A stretch of 12,195 bases of DNA from Microcaldota archaeon (lineage in GTDB: Archaea; Micrarchaeota; Micrarchaeia; Anstonellales; Bilamarchaeaceae): positions 1-12,195 of the forward strand of contig JAKANX010000025.1 in the NCBI GenBank assembly GCA_021823425.1, written 5' to 3'. A program made the translations under genes and the position numbers. Positions 1 to 6,247 of the stretch are shown one piece after another. A model generated the notes under the pieces. The model did no database searches. It saw nothing but the letters and a program-made list of their open reading frames with translations, and was not told where the DNA came from. Within the stretch, counting starts at the first letter, position 1, and every line of letters begins with the position of its first letter.

Positions 1-881
1 CTGCACGAGTTCATGCGCCTGGTTGGGCGCGTAATTGCACTCGATTTTGGCGAAGTGCGTGCTATTCGGCGTTTCAATCGCCCTGTGCTGACCATCGTGT
101 CCGCAGTGCCGGCAGGGCTGGTTATCGCCCTGCTGGACGTCTTGGGTATGTATATTCCCGCGGCCGCGATTATGGGCACCGCGACCATGGTGGTCCTGTT
201 GCCCGCCACGCCTCCGATGCAGTGCTTGTCCGCAATCGGGCTCTTTCCTATCACGAGCCTGTCCCCGCTGTTCACTATGCTGTTCGTGAGCGAAACCACT
301 TCGTTGTCGGAAAGCCCGTTTATGTACATGCCGGAGACCCACGCGCCCAATTCCGCCTCCGCGAGCCGGTTGTCCATCAGGTCCTTGATAATCGTGTCCA
401 TCTCGTTCGGGTCCAGCTCCTTGTTCTCCATCTTCTTCTTTATGTATTCGAGCGACGCGGGGCGGTTGAGGTGCACCATTTCAATGATGTCGTTCTCGCT
501 AATCTCCATCTCGTCGCCCACGTCCCTGAACACGCCCACTTCGCCGGGCTTGACGACCTCGTCTCCTGCAACGTCCACCACCACCGCGGTCTCCTTTCCC
601 TTGAAGCGGATTATTTCCCTGTACCCGGGGTAGATGTCGTTCTGCTGGGCCTCGCGCTTGTTGAGCACCACTATCTTCTTCCCGGTGTAGATGTTGATTT
701 TCCTCGCCTGCGCGATGTACGGCTTTATCCTCCAGACGTCCACCTTCTTGCGCTCCTTCTCGTAATACACCGTCTGGCCGGGCTGGTGGAGCGTGTGGCC
801 GTTCTTCTTCACGGTTCCGTTTCCGTTCCCTGCGCCGTTCCCGCCTTTTCCGTTCCTTGATTTTGGATTCCCGTTTGCCAT
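1..881 (-). CDS. deoA: AMP phosphorylase (thymidine phosphorylase family), C-terminus missing, sequence aberrant after residue 263
   Basis: Converts AMP or other NMPs plus phosphate to free base and ribose 1,5-bisphosphate in the cytosol, the first step of archaeal NMP degradation. The start at 881 follows AGGTG (887-891) by five bases. Residues 1-45 are a Gly/Asn/Lys-rich tail. Residues 48-135 match the archaeal N-terminal domain (IVVLNKREA, DIYPGYREI). The glycosyltransferase/phosphorylase core starts near 140 and includes LAEAELGAWVSGMYINGLS, the phosphate/nucleotide-binding stretch KHCIGGVAGNRTT (218-230) and KTSSRAITSPAGTADTM (247-263). The family is about 500 residues long, so roughly half is absent. 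After M263 (base 93) the frame stays open to base 1, but the residues no longer resemble the family, which continues with EVLA-like sequence. It lies 17 bp after the isomerase gene, clearly in the same operon. Identity is firm; the last 30 codons are suspect. Confidence 0.9.
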   Translation of the reverse strand, partial: MANGNPKSRNGKGGNGAGNGNGTVKKNGHTLHQPGQTVYYEKERKKVDVWRIKPYIAQARKINIYTGKKIVVLNKREAQQNDIYPGYREIIRFKGKETAVVVDVAGDEVVKPGEVGVFRDVGDEMEISENDIIEMVHLNRPASLEYIKKKMENKELDPNEMDTIIKDLMDNRLAEAELGAWVSGMYINGLSDNEVVSLTNSIVNSGDRLVIGKSPIADKHCIGGVAGNRTTMVAVPIIAAAGIYIPKTSSRAITSPAGTADTMVSTGRLKRRIARTSPKSSAITRPTRRMNSC

Positions 882-886
882 ATGAA

Positions 887-891
887 CACCT
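887..891 (-). promoter_or_regulatory. Ribosome-binding site of AMP phosphorylase
   Basis: AGGTG on the minus strand, five bases before the ATG at 881. The same AGGTG core precedes the genes starting at 1837, 6517 and 7181, so it is the standard Shine-Dalgarno form here. It supports the long N-terminal tail of the phosphorylase being translated. Confidence 0.75.
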
Positions 892-898
892 GTAAATT

Positions 899-1837
899 TC
901 AGATTCCCGCAATCTGGAGCCCGAGCCTCTGCGTGGCTATGCTCCAGAGCGACTGCGGCGGAAGGACTCCCATCTCGGTCACGTACCCGTTTATGTAGCG
1001 CGACGCGGTGGCGTCGAATGCCGGGTTCCTCACCTTCACGTTCCTAGGCGCGCCCTCCCACACTTCCGCTGTTTCGCGCTCCTCTATGCGCTCGCGGTTG
1101 CCGAAAAGCGTGAGCGGGTCGTACTTGTAGAGCTCTGCTGAGCTGTAGAAGCTCACGTCGTGCTCGCGCGCTATGTGCGCAACCGTGGACGTGCCGACCT
1201 TGTTTATCAAATCGCCCATGGAGGTAATCGCGTCCGCGCCCACTATGCACATGTCCGCCTTCTTCATCACCAGATTAACGGCGCCGTCCACCGCGAGCGT
1301 TGCCTTAATCCCGTGGTCCGCCAGCTCCTTTGCGGTTACCCGCCCCTGGTAGCGCGGCCTCGTCTCAAGGGCGATTACGGAAAATTCCCTGTCCATGTCC
1401 TTTGCCCTCTTGAATATCCCGGTCACGGTGGAGCTGTGGCAGTGCGTCACCACGATTCCGCCCTCGGGTATGAGCCGCGCGCCGTAGTCGCAGATTTTCT
1501 TCTGGTTGCCCTCCATCTCGTCGAAATAGGAAATGGCCTCCTTCACTATCGCACGCTTGAGCACGTTGACGTCCAGCGCCGGATGGGTCTTTATCTGCAT
1601 GAGCGTGAAACGGACCGCGTCGCTTATCGCGTTCCTCATCATGGGTTCGGTGGGCCGCGAGCCTGCGAGCGCGTCCCCGACCTCCAAGAGCTCGGAATAC
1701 AATTCGGGCTTGGTCTTGGCCCTTGATTTCTGGACCTGTATTATGAGCGCCTCTATCGCGCTGCGCGCAACGTTGCGCGCGCCCTGTATCCTGAGGCTTT
1801 TGATGTCCCTGACTATGCGTTCCACTTCCCGCTCCAT
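899..1837 (-). CDS. e2b2: Ribose-1,5-bisphosphate isomerase (eIF-2B alpha/beta/delta-like family)
   Basis: Isomerises ribose 1,5-bisphosphate, the product of AMP phosphorylase, to ribulose 1,5-bisphosphate, the substrate of type III RuBisCO. The 312-residue protein has the eIF2B-like fold: a helical N-terminal part (about 1-115), then a Rossmann-like domain with THCHSSTVTG (131-140), ALETRPRYQGR (156-166), GADAIT (200-205) and NKVGT. With the start at 1837, Cys133 and Asp202 fall at exactly the positions of the catalytic Cys and Asp described for the Thermococcus kodakarensis enzyme. These residues separate R15P isomerases from true eIF2B subunits, and the neighbouring AMP phosphorylase agrees. 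The ATG at 1837 is preferred over a longer in-frame start at 1906: AGGTGG lies nine bases before it, the family start fits, and 1906 would sit inside the promoter. First gene of the operon. Alternatives (methylthioribose-1-phosphate isomerase, eIF2B subunit) are much less likely. Confidence 0.93.
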   Translation of the reverse strand: MEREVERIVRDIKSLRIQGARNVARSAIEALIIQVQKSRAKTKPELYSELLEVGDALAGSRPTEPMMRNAISDAVRFTLMQIKTHPALDVNVLKRAIVKEAISYFDEMEGNQKKICDYGARLIPEGGIVVTHCHSSTVTGIFKRAKDMDREFSVIALETRPRYQGRVTAKELADHGIKATLAVDGAVNLVMKKADMCIVGADAITSMGDLINKVGTSTVAHIAREHDVSFYSSAELYKYDPLTLFGNRERIEERETAEVWEGAPRNVKVRNPAFDATASRYINGYVTEMGVLPPQSLWSIATQRLGLQIAGI

Positions 1838-1845
1838 GGAATTAC

Positions 1846-1851
1846 CACCTG
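1846..1851 (-). promoter_or_regulatory. Ribosome-binding site deciding the isomerase start
   Basis: AGGTGG on the minus strand, a few bases before the ATG at 1837. It places the start there and leaves a short leader after the TATA element near 1910. Confidence 0.7.
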
Positions 1852-1903
1852 ATGCTGTGCGATGGGCTGCCGTTCCCGGTTCCGTTTTAGAATATGAATT
1901 AAT

Positions 1904-1914
1904 CAATATAAACG
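1904..1914. promoter_or_regulatory. Shared bidirectional TATA element between isomerase and lipoprotein genes
   Basis: The only AT-rich TATA-like stretch between the divergent genes is CAATATAAACG. On the plus strand its centre lies about 27 bp before the lipoprotein ATG at 1936, which predicts a leaderless transcript. On the minus strand it reads GTTTATATTG and would start transcription near 1885, giving a leader of about 45 bases that holds the AGGTGG site. Inferred from archaeal promoter spacing. Confidence 0.5.
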
Positions 1915-1935
1915 TATCTGTGCGAATAAAACGTG

Positions 1936-2418
1936 ATGAAAAAAAATGCGTTGCTGCTCTTCGCGCTTTTCCTCCTTCTTTCGCAGGGCTGCATAACAGG
2001 ACAGCTCAAAAACGGCCCCATACAAATCAAGCGGCTGGACATAATCGTGCAGAATTTTTCCGGCCTGCTGTCGCTCGGAGTCCCGCTAGAGTGCGCGGTC
2101 CAGACCTGGAACGGGACCGTTTTCATAAAGATCAGGGACGGCAAGTTCAGGACGCAGAGCGACGGGCTGGTGCTGATTGAGGAGAACGACACCGAGTACA
2201 TGCGCGTGCCCGATTCCCGGCGCGGGGAATTCGGCTGCGACTGGATAATGGTGAATCGGAGCGCGGACGTTTACTCGGACTGGCTGCACGAGTTCAACCC
2301 GATGAACGGCAGCCTCGAGGAGCTTCCCGGCAGCGCCTTCATATGCGATGCCGCCTACGTGAGCCCGCAGGAAATGGACGCGAGCGGAAAGCTCTGCTGG
2401 TATTTCGACATAAAATAA
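1936..2418 (+). CDS. Small secreted lipoprotein, four conserved-looking cysteines, function unknown
   Basis: A 160-residue protein starting MKKN, then a hydrophobic stretch (5-16) and the lipobox-like LSQGC with Cys19, so probably exported and lipid-anchored on the outer face of the membrane. The mature part has four further cysteines (C53, C101, C137, C154), enough for two disulfides, and alternating beta-type segments such as NGTVFIKIRDGKFRT (59-73) and GCDWIMV (100-106). This pattern (Cys, NGT, IKI-GK-R, then CxW) resembles small surface lipoproteins I associate with DPANN genomes; that link is inference and no function follows. GTG at 1933 is in frame just before, but ATG 1936 fits the TATA spacing better. 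No Shine-Dalgarno is visible, consistent with a leaderless message. It ends 3 bp from the stop of the convergent membrane-protein gene. Confidence 0.8.
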   Translation: MKKNALLLFALFLLLSQGCITGQLKNGPIQIKRLDIIVQNFSGLLSLGVPLECAVQTWNGTVFIKIRDGKFRTQSDGLVLIEENDTEYMRVPDSRRGEFGCDWIMVNRSADVYSDWLHEFNPMNGSLEELPGSAFICDAAYVSPQEMDASGKLCWYFDIK

Positions 2419-2421
2419 GGC

Positions 2422-2937
2422 TCAGGCGGAAGAGAGCGCCCACGCGACGAGGAATATCCCGGCTATTTTTGACACGAGGGCGAGCAGCATGAACCTGTTG
2501 AGCCGAATTCCGCTCATCCCCAATACTACGACGGCTATTTCGTTCGGGAACGGGAGCGCGACCAGCACTATTCCTAATGCGGTGAGCAGCGCCTTCTGCA
2601 CCCCGTCCTTTGGCTTGGGCACGGTTATCCTTTTTCCGGCGAGCGTGAATTCCCTGCCCGCGACCTTGCCCATTCCGAGGAATATTATCACGTCCGCGAA
2701 CATCGCGCCCACTCCTGCGGCCATCGCTATGCGCAGCGGGCTCATCGTCTTCCCGTATGCAGCGAACATCGCGAGCGCGAGCGGCGAAGTGACCGTTGCG
2801 GAGTAGAAGAAGCCCGAAACAAGGACGCCGAGGTTCATGAAGTCGCCCAGCGAAATTATGAAATTCCCCAGCGTCCCGCTGAAGTAGAGCCACAGGGACG
2901 CGAGCAGGATGGAAATGAAAAGGATGATGTCGCGCAT
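2422..2937 (-). CDS. Small integral membrane protein, DedA/VTT-like
   Basis: A 171-residue protein, largely hydrophobic, with predicted membrane segments near 3-20, 34-62, 68-90, 115-133 and 145-168. The C-terminal part (LPFPNEIAVVVLGMSGIRLN, 128-147) resembles the Pro-Phe-Pro-x-Glu re-entrant motif and following helix of small DedA/VTT (SNARE-associated) family proteins, implicated in lipid scrambling and membrane homeostasis. The N-terminal half lacks a second clear copy of that motif, so the family call is tentative. A basic cytoplasmic loop lies at 91-112 (GKRITVPKPKDG). The gene stands alone, convergent with the lipoprotein gene. A TATA box about 28 bp before the ATG implies a leaderless transcript. 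Confidence 0.75.
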   Translation of the reverse strand: MRDIILFISILLASLWLYFSGTLGNFIISLGDFMNLGVLVSGFFYSATVTSPLALAMFAAYGKTMSPLRIAMAAGVGAMFADVIIFLGMGKVAGREFTLAGKRITVPKPKDGVQKALLTALGIVLVALPFPNEIAVVVLGMSGIRLNRFMLLALVSKIAGIFLVAWALSSA

Positions 2938-2960
2938 AAAGCTGCTTTTTCAATCCCCTC

Positions 2961-2968
2961 TTTATAAT
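2961..2968 (-). promoter_or_regulatory. TATA box for the DedA/VTT-like gene
   Basis: On the minus strand this reads ATTATAAA, centred about 28 bp before the ATG at 2937. That places the transcription start at or within a few bases of the start codon; no ribosome-binding site is seen. Confidence 0.55.
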
Positions 2969-2984
2969 GTTAAGCGGCCTCGCG

Positions 2985-3018
2985 TTCCGGGTTTTGCGTT
3001 CGGAACCCGCAACCGGAA
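2985..3018. repeat. Imperfect inverted repeat between divergent promoters
   Basis: TTCCGG (2985-2990) pairs with CCGGAA (3013-3018), and TTGCG (2994-2998) with CGCAA (3008-3012), leaving a 3-base bulge and a 9-base loop, 11 paired bases in all. It lies between the TATA box of the minus-strand membrane gene and that of the plus-strand Nudix-like gene. It could be an operator for either, or a structure in a longer RNA. Confidence 0.5.
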
Positions 3019-3030
3019 ACTGAAAACCGT

Positions 3031-3036
3031 TTTAAT
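3031..3036 (+). promoter_or_regulatory. Weak TATA element for the Nudix-like/dus operon
   Basis: TTTAAT is centred about 27 bp before the ATG at 3060, which would give a leaderless transcript. It is a weak match and is proposed mostly from spacing. Confidence 0.35.
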
Positions 3037-3059
3037 CTGCTGCGTTCCAATATGCCAAT

Positions 3060-3458
3060 ATGAGGATGCGAGTTATGCCCAAGCCCCAGGTGCTCGTCGC
3101 GGGCGCGCTGGAGGACAACGGCAGGTACCTTTTCGTAAAACGCGTAGTAGGGAATCTCAGGGTGGAAACCATAGAGCTGCCCTACGCGCTCATTTCCCAG
3201 GGCTCCAACCCTGTTCCCGCGCTCGCGGACGTTTTCCTCACGCAGCTTGGGATAGACGCGCAGGTGCACGAAGTGATGCACGAGACCAGGCACAACTCGG
3301 GCTCGCGCAGAAGCAAGCTGTGGATTCCGGCGCTCATATTCAAGATAACCGCGAAGAACGCCTCTGCGAAGCCTGTGCACGGCCTTGGCTACGTATGGCT
3401 TTCCCTTGATGACGCGAGGAAAAGGAGGCTGGCGCGCAACGCCGAGTGGTTGAGATGA
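3060..3458 (+). CDS. Nudix-fold protein with degenerate (non-catalytic) Nudix box
   Basis: A 132-residue protein. VLVAGALEDNGRYLFVKR (11-28) is a typical first strand pair of a Nudix domain, and ELPYALISQG...ALADVFLTQLGI (39-65) aligns with the Nudix box (LPGG-x-E-x-GE...RE-x-EE-x-GI). The glycines and the acidic metal ligands are replaced: GE is GS, RE is AD and EE is TQ. The size, a late strand (LWIPALIFKI) and the final YVWLSLDDAR element also fit a Nudix fold. Hydrolysis of nucleoside diphosphate derivatives is therefore unlikely; a binding or regulatory role is inference. The stop overlaps the Dus start as ATGA, so the two are translationally coupled. Start taken at ATG 3060; ATG 3075 is an alternative. 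Confidence 0.75.
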   Translation: MRMRVMPKPQVLVAGALEDNGRYLFVKRVVGNLRVETIELPYALISQGSNPVPALADVFLTQLGIDAQVHEVMHETRHNSGSRRSKLWIPALIFKITAKNASAKPVHGLGYVWLSLDDARKRRLARNAEWLR

Positions 3459-4345
3459 AGCTGCGTCCCCACTATTTGGCGCCCCTGCACGAGTACACGA
3501 ACTTCCCGTTTCGGATGCTCGCGCAGAAGCACGGGGCCAAGGCCACGATTGTCCCGCTCGTTTCAGTCACAGCGCTCACACGCAGCCACCAAAGGCTGGA
3601 GAAATTGAAGAAGGAAATGGGCAAGGAGGAGAAATTCCTCGGCGTCCAGCTAATCGGCAAGGAACCTCTGGAATTCCTGCACTCCGCGAAAGCGATTGGG
3701 GAAAACTTCCCGTACGTGAAATGGCTGGACGTGAATGCGGGCTGCCCCTCGCGCAACGCGTTCGGAACAGGGGGAGGCGCAGCGCTTCTTGACAAGCCCG
3801 AAACAGTGCGCAAAATCGTTTCCGCGCTGCGAAGGTCAAATTACCCAATTTCGGTGAAAATGAGGCTTGCCCCCACCATGGAAAAAACTATCGCGATTGC
3901 CGAGGCGGCGCAGGAGGCGGATTTCCTCGTGGTGCACGGAAGGACGGCGAAGCAATACTATTCCGGAGCAGCGGACTGGGGCGCAATCAAAACCGTAAAA
4001 GAGTCATCAGAAATCCCGGTAATAGGGAACGGCGACGTCAAGAGCCTCGCGCAGGGGAAAAAACTGGTGAAGGAGGGGTTCTGCGACTCGTTCATGGTCG
4101 GGCGCGCCGCTATCTCCAACCCGCTGATTTTTGAAGGAAAGGAGGCAGGCGCCAAGGAGAAAAAGAAAGAGGTGTTTGCAGAATACGTGTCCCTCGCCGG
4201 CAAATACGGCACAGCCGAGCTTTTTGACTGCCGGCTCAAGGCGTTTGAATTGTTCCGTTCGCTGCCGAACATCGCGCAGTTCAGGGGCGCCATCGCTAAG
4301 GCGAAAACCCTGGAGGAATTAACGGCCATGATTGCCGGGTTCTGA
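3455..4345 (+). CDS. tRNA-dihydrouridine synthase family protein
   Basis: A flavoenzyme that reduces uridine to dihydrouridine in tRNA using FMN and NAD(P)H. The 296 residues form the TIM barrel: LAPLHEYTNFPFR (8-20) is the first strand and substrate loop, VQLIG (64-68), and DVNAGCPSRNAFGTGGGAAL (92-111) holds the catalytic Cys97. VKMR (134-137) gives the flavin-binding lysine, VHGRTAKQYYSGAADW (160-175) the histidine and arginine, and VIGNGDV (189-195) with MVGRAAISNP (214-223) form the FMN phosphate site. In most Dus proteins a lysine follows the Cys-Pro motif (CPxxK); here the corresponding position is Asn (CPSRN). Slightly shorter than usual (about 310-330), as archaeal forms often are. 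ATG 3455 overlaps the upstream stop; an in-frame GTG at 3446 is less likely. The 3' end overlaps the convergent hydrolase gene by 50 bp. Confidence 0.93.
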   Translation: MKLRPHYLAPLHEYTNFPFRMLAQKHGAKATIVPLVSVTALTRSHQRLEKLKKEMGKEEKFLGVQLIGKEPLEFLHSAKAIGENFPYVKWLDVNAGCPSRNAFGTGGGAALLDKPETVRKIVSALRRSNYPISVKMRLAPTMEKTIAIAEAAQEADFLVVHGRTAKQYYSGAADWGAIKTVKESSEIPVIGNGDVKSLAQGKKLVKEGFCDSFMVGRAAISNPLIFEGKEAGAKEKKKEVFAEYVSLAGKYGTAELFDCRLKAFELFRSLPNIAQFRGAIAKAKTLEELTAMIAGF

Positions 4346-4966
4346 TTCCGGTCCATTCAAGCAGCACGTCCCTCGCGACCGGAAGCCTCGCAGCCCCGTC
4401 GTCGGTGTGGAAATGGCCCATTCCCTCGCACACGATTATTTCCGCGCCCAATTTTTCCCTTAACTCGTCCGCATGCTCCCTCGGCACCAGTTTATCGTTG
4501 TCAGACCGGAGCGCGGCGACTTTGCCGCAATTTGTTTTTATCATTTCCCAATCGAACACGTTCCCGTGCTTGGGAAAGAAATCCCAGCTCTTGCGCACCG
4601 CGGAAAGCGGCTTGCAGCACGCTGCCACGAGCAGCATTCCTCCAATTCCATTTCCTGTTTCAAGCGCCTGCACGTAGGCGAGGCCCGCAGCACTTCCTCC
4701 GCTGTGCCCCACTATGTAAAGATTTTGGTCCAGCTCGCCTTCTTTTCCATGAGCCGGACAACCCATGAAGCAAGGCTCGGCTTTGAGGAATTGGGCATTT
4801 TGGGAATCAGGACTTCAAATCCGTTCTTCTCCAGCTCGTCCCTCAGCCACGGCCTGAAGCTGCCGTTGGGCCTTCCGTCTATTCCGTGCACCAGCACCGC
4901 CCTGTTCTTGAGGCCTGAGCCCGGCTGGACAACCGGTTTTTGCTGGTTTCCGAACTGGCTCTGCAT
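4296..4966 (-). pseudogene. RBBP9/YdeN-type serine (alpha/beta) hydrolase, split by a one-base frameshift
   Basis: Two overlapping frames together make one hydrolase of about 223 residues. The first, from ATG 4966, encodes AVLVHGIDGRPNGSFRPWL (23-41, the HG oxyanion strand) up to SWVVRLMEK. The second carries GELDQNLYIVGHSGGSAAG with the nucleophile elbow GHSGG (Ser about 89), RSDNDKLVP with the catalytic Asp (about 158) and GMGHFH with the catalytic His (about 185). All triad residues survive. The frames join at a run of four A on the minus strand (plus-strand TTTT, 4743-4746); one more A would restore a continuous reading frame. This suggests a sequencing or assembly deletion or a very recent mutation rather than an old pseudogene. 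Left uncorrected, translation stops at 4712. The family comprises small hydrolases of mostly unknown substrate. The 3' end overlaps dus by 50 bp on the opposite strand. Confidence 0.85.
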
Positions 4967-4982
4967 GCGTAAAATTAGGCTT

Positions 4983-4994
4983 GTATATATTTAA
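4983..4994 (-). promoter_or_regulatory. TATA box of the hydrolase gene
   Basis: The minus strand reads TTTAAATATATACAAG across this region, with the TATATA core about 22 bp before the ATG at 4966. It is one of the clearest TATA boxes in the window, and the short distance implies a leaderless message. Confidence 0.6.
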
Positions 4995-5013
4995 AAATGG
5001 TTGTTTATGGGGT

Positions 5014-5038
5014 AAAATGAAAAACAAAATGGAAAAAA
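5014..5038 (-). terminator. T-rich transcription terminator of the copper operon
   Basis: Immediately after the TGA at 5039-5041 the minus strand has successive T runs (six, four, five and four T) separated by a few bases, without a strong hairpin. Oligo-T tracts are the intrinsic termination signal of archaeal RNA polymerase. Confidence 0.6.
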
Positions 5039-6235
5039 TCAGTTGATTATGAACCTTCCAGGAATCATGCCCATCCAACAGCTCCACGTCCAGGTGCCCG
5101 AAGCGATAGGTGTGAATTCCAGCACGTTCTCCCCGAGATTCGGCTTGATGTGGAGTGTACTCCCGTCCACCCATGCGTATGAAGGCAGCTGTCCCTCTAC
5201 GCGCATGTACTTCTCGTAGTTCGGAAATATCATTTCGCCTCCGCACGATGCCAGTTTCACCGCGTTTATTACCCAGTGCACCTTTATTCCCTTCTGCAGG
5301 TTGAACGTGTCCGGCGTCCATTGCGCATCATTCACGGTCATTTTTATGGTTTGCACCTGCTCAGTGACATTCTGGGTCGTAGAATTGGTTATCGTGCTGT
5401 TTCCCGCCTCACCCGGAATCAGGGTTATCCCATGCCCCAGAAGGGTCAGCCCCGTGTTGGCCATCACGAGCCCGAGCACTATTACAAGAGCCCCTGAAAA
5501 CTTGATTATCTTGTGCAGGTATTTTGCCAGGCTGCTCAGGCTGTAGCCGAAAAGCAGCATGAACGGCAGTGTTCCAGCGCCGAATGCCAAGAGTGCAAGT
5601 GCGCCCTGTGTCACGCTTCCAGTTCCGGCGGCATAGACGTACATCGCTTGCAATGGGCCGCAGGCGAGAAAGAGCCCGTTCGCCAGTCCTATGGCGAAGG
5701 GCCCTTTCCCCTGCGTGCTCTCCATGCTTGCGAAGGAGGGTAATCTCAGCTGAAGTTTCCTGAGGGCGGGAAATATGTTTAGCATGTTGAGCCCGTATAT
5801 TAACAGGAATATCCCGGCCAATATGCCTATGGCGCCTCTTATTTCAGGAGTGAACGCTATCAGCGACCCTACGAACCCGAATATCCCTCCTATGAGCGTG
5901 TACGATATCAACTTGCCCCCGCCGTATTTGAGGTGGGAGAATGCATCGGTTTTCCCGTCTTTCTCGTTCTTGGTAGAATACGCGATTACGAAACTGCCGC
6001 ACATGCCTATGCAGTGCAGGCCGGTGACGAGCCCGAACAGGAAAAGCACAGGCAACGCGACATTCCCGCTGAGCGAAACCGCCTCCGCGTTCTTGCCATA
6101 TGCAAAGTATATGAACGATATCAGCACTATGCCCAGGAACATGAATATGAGCCCGAACTGGATGCTGGATTTGTTCGCATCTTGTTTTTCCCCATGCGCA
6201 TCCTGCGTTCGCTCCCTGGCCTGTGTTTCCTCCAT
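5039..6235 (-). CDS. TauE/SafE (UreH/DsbD-like) membrane transporter with C-terminal cupredoxin domain, probable copper export
   Basis: A 398-residue protein. After a charged cytosolic tail (1-23) and one TM segment (26-46) comes the six-helix sulfite-exporter/UreH-type domain (about 58-260), with the paired-half motifs GLHCIGMCG (72-80) and FLACGPLQAMY (189-199), whose cysteines and methionines suit metal relay across the membrane. A Ser/Thr/Asn-rich linker (277-295) leads to an external cupredoxin-like domain (296-398), with candidate copper ligands in ASCGGEMIFP (Cys331) and SCWMGMIPG (Cys386, Met388, Met390). In bacteria the same elements occur fused with an HMA domain in copper-handling proteins; here HMA is the separate upstream gene, 12 bp away. 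A weak GGTG lies before the ATG. Copper as the substrate is inference from these domains and neighbours; another soft metal is possible. Confidence 0.85.
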   Translation of the reverse strand: MEETQARERTQDAHGEKQDANKSSIQFGLIFMFLGIVLISFIYFAYGKNAEAVSLSGNVALPVLFLFGLVTGLHCIGMCGSFVIAYSTKNEKDGKTDAFSHLKYGGGKLISYTLIGGIFGFVGSLIAFTPEIRGAIGILAGIFLLIYGLNMLNIFPALRKLQLRLPSFASMESTQGKGPFAIGLANGLFLACGPLQAMYVYAAGTGSVTQGALALLAFGAGTLPFMLLFGYSLSSLAKYLHKIIKFSGALVIVLGLVMANTGLTLLGHGITLIPGEAGNSTITNSTTQNVTEQVQTIKMTVNDAQWTPDTFNLQKGIKVHWVINAVKLASCGGEMIFPNYEKYMRVEGQLPSYAWVDGSTLHIKPNLGENVLEFTPIASGTWTWSCWMGMIPGRFIIN

Positions 6236-6247
6236 TTTTTCACCGTT

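Noticed and set aside
222..860. Long plus-strand open frames opposite the AMP phosphorylase gene.
   Set aside because: They are antisense to a gene with clear family motifs, have no family-like sequence or start signals, and reflect base composition.
499..912. Minus-strand ORF rich in Arg/Lys/Glu overlapping the start of AMP phosphorylase.
   Set aside because: Low-complexity off-frame translation of the same DNA; the frame from 881 carries the family motifs and has the ribosome-binding site.
899..1906. Longer version of the isomerase starting at 1906.
   Set aside because: It would translate through the promoter region. The start at 1837 has a ribosome-binding site and puts Cys133 and Asp202 at the known enzyme positions.
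3047..3062. Tandem CCAATATG repeat creating a three-codon mini-ORF (ATG CCA ATA TGA) overlapping the Nudix-like start.
   Set aside because: The predicted leaderless transcript starts at or after this point, so the mini-ORF is probably not transcribed; two 8-bp copies can arise by chance.
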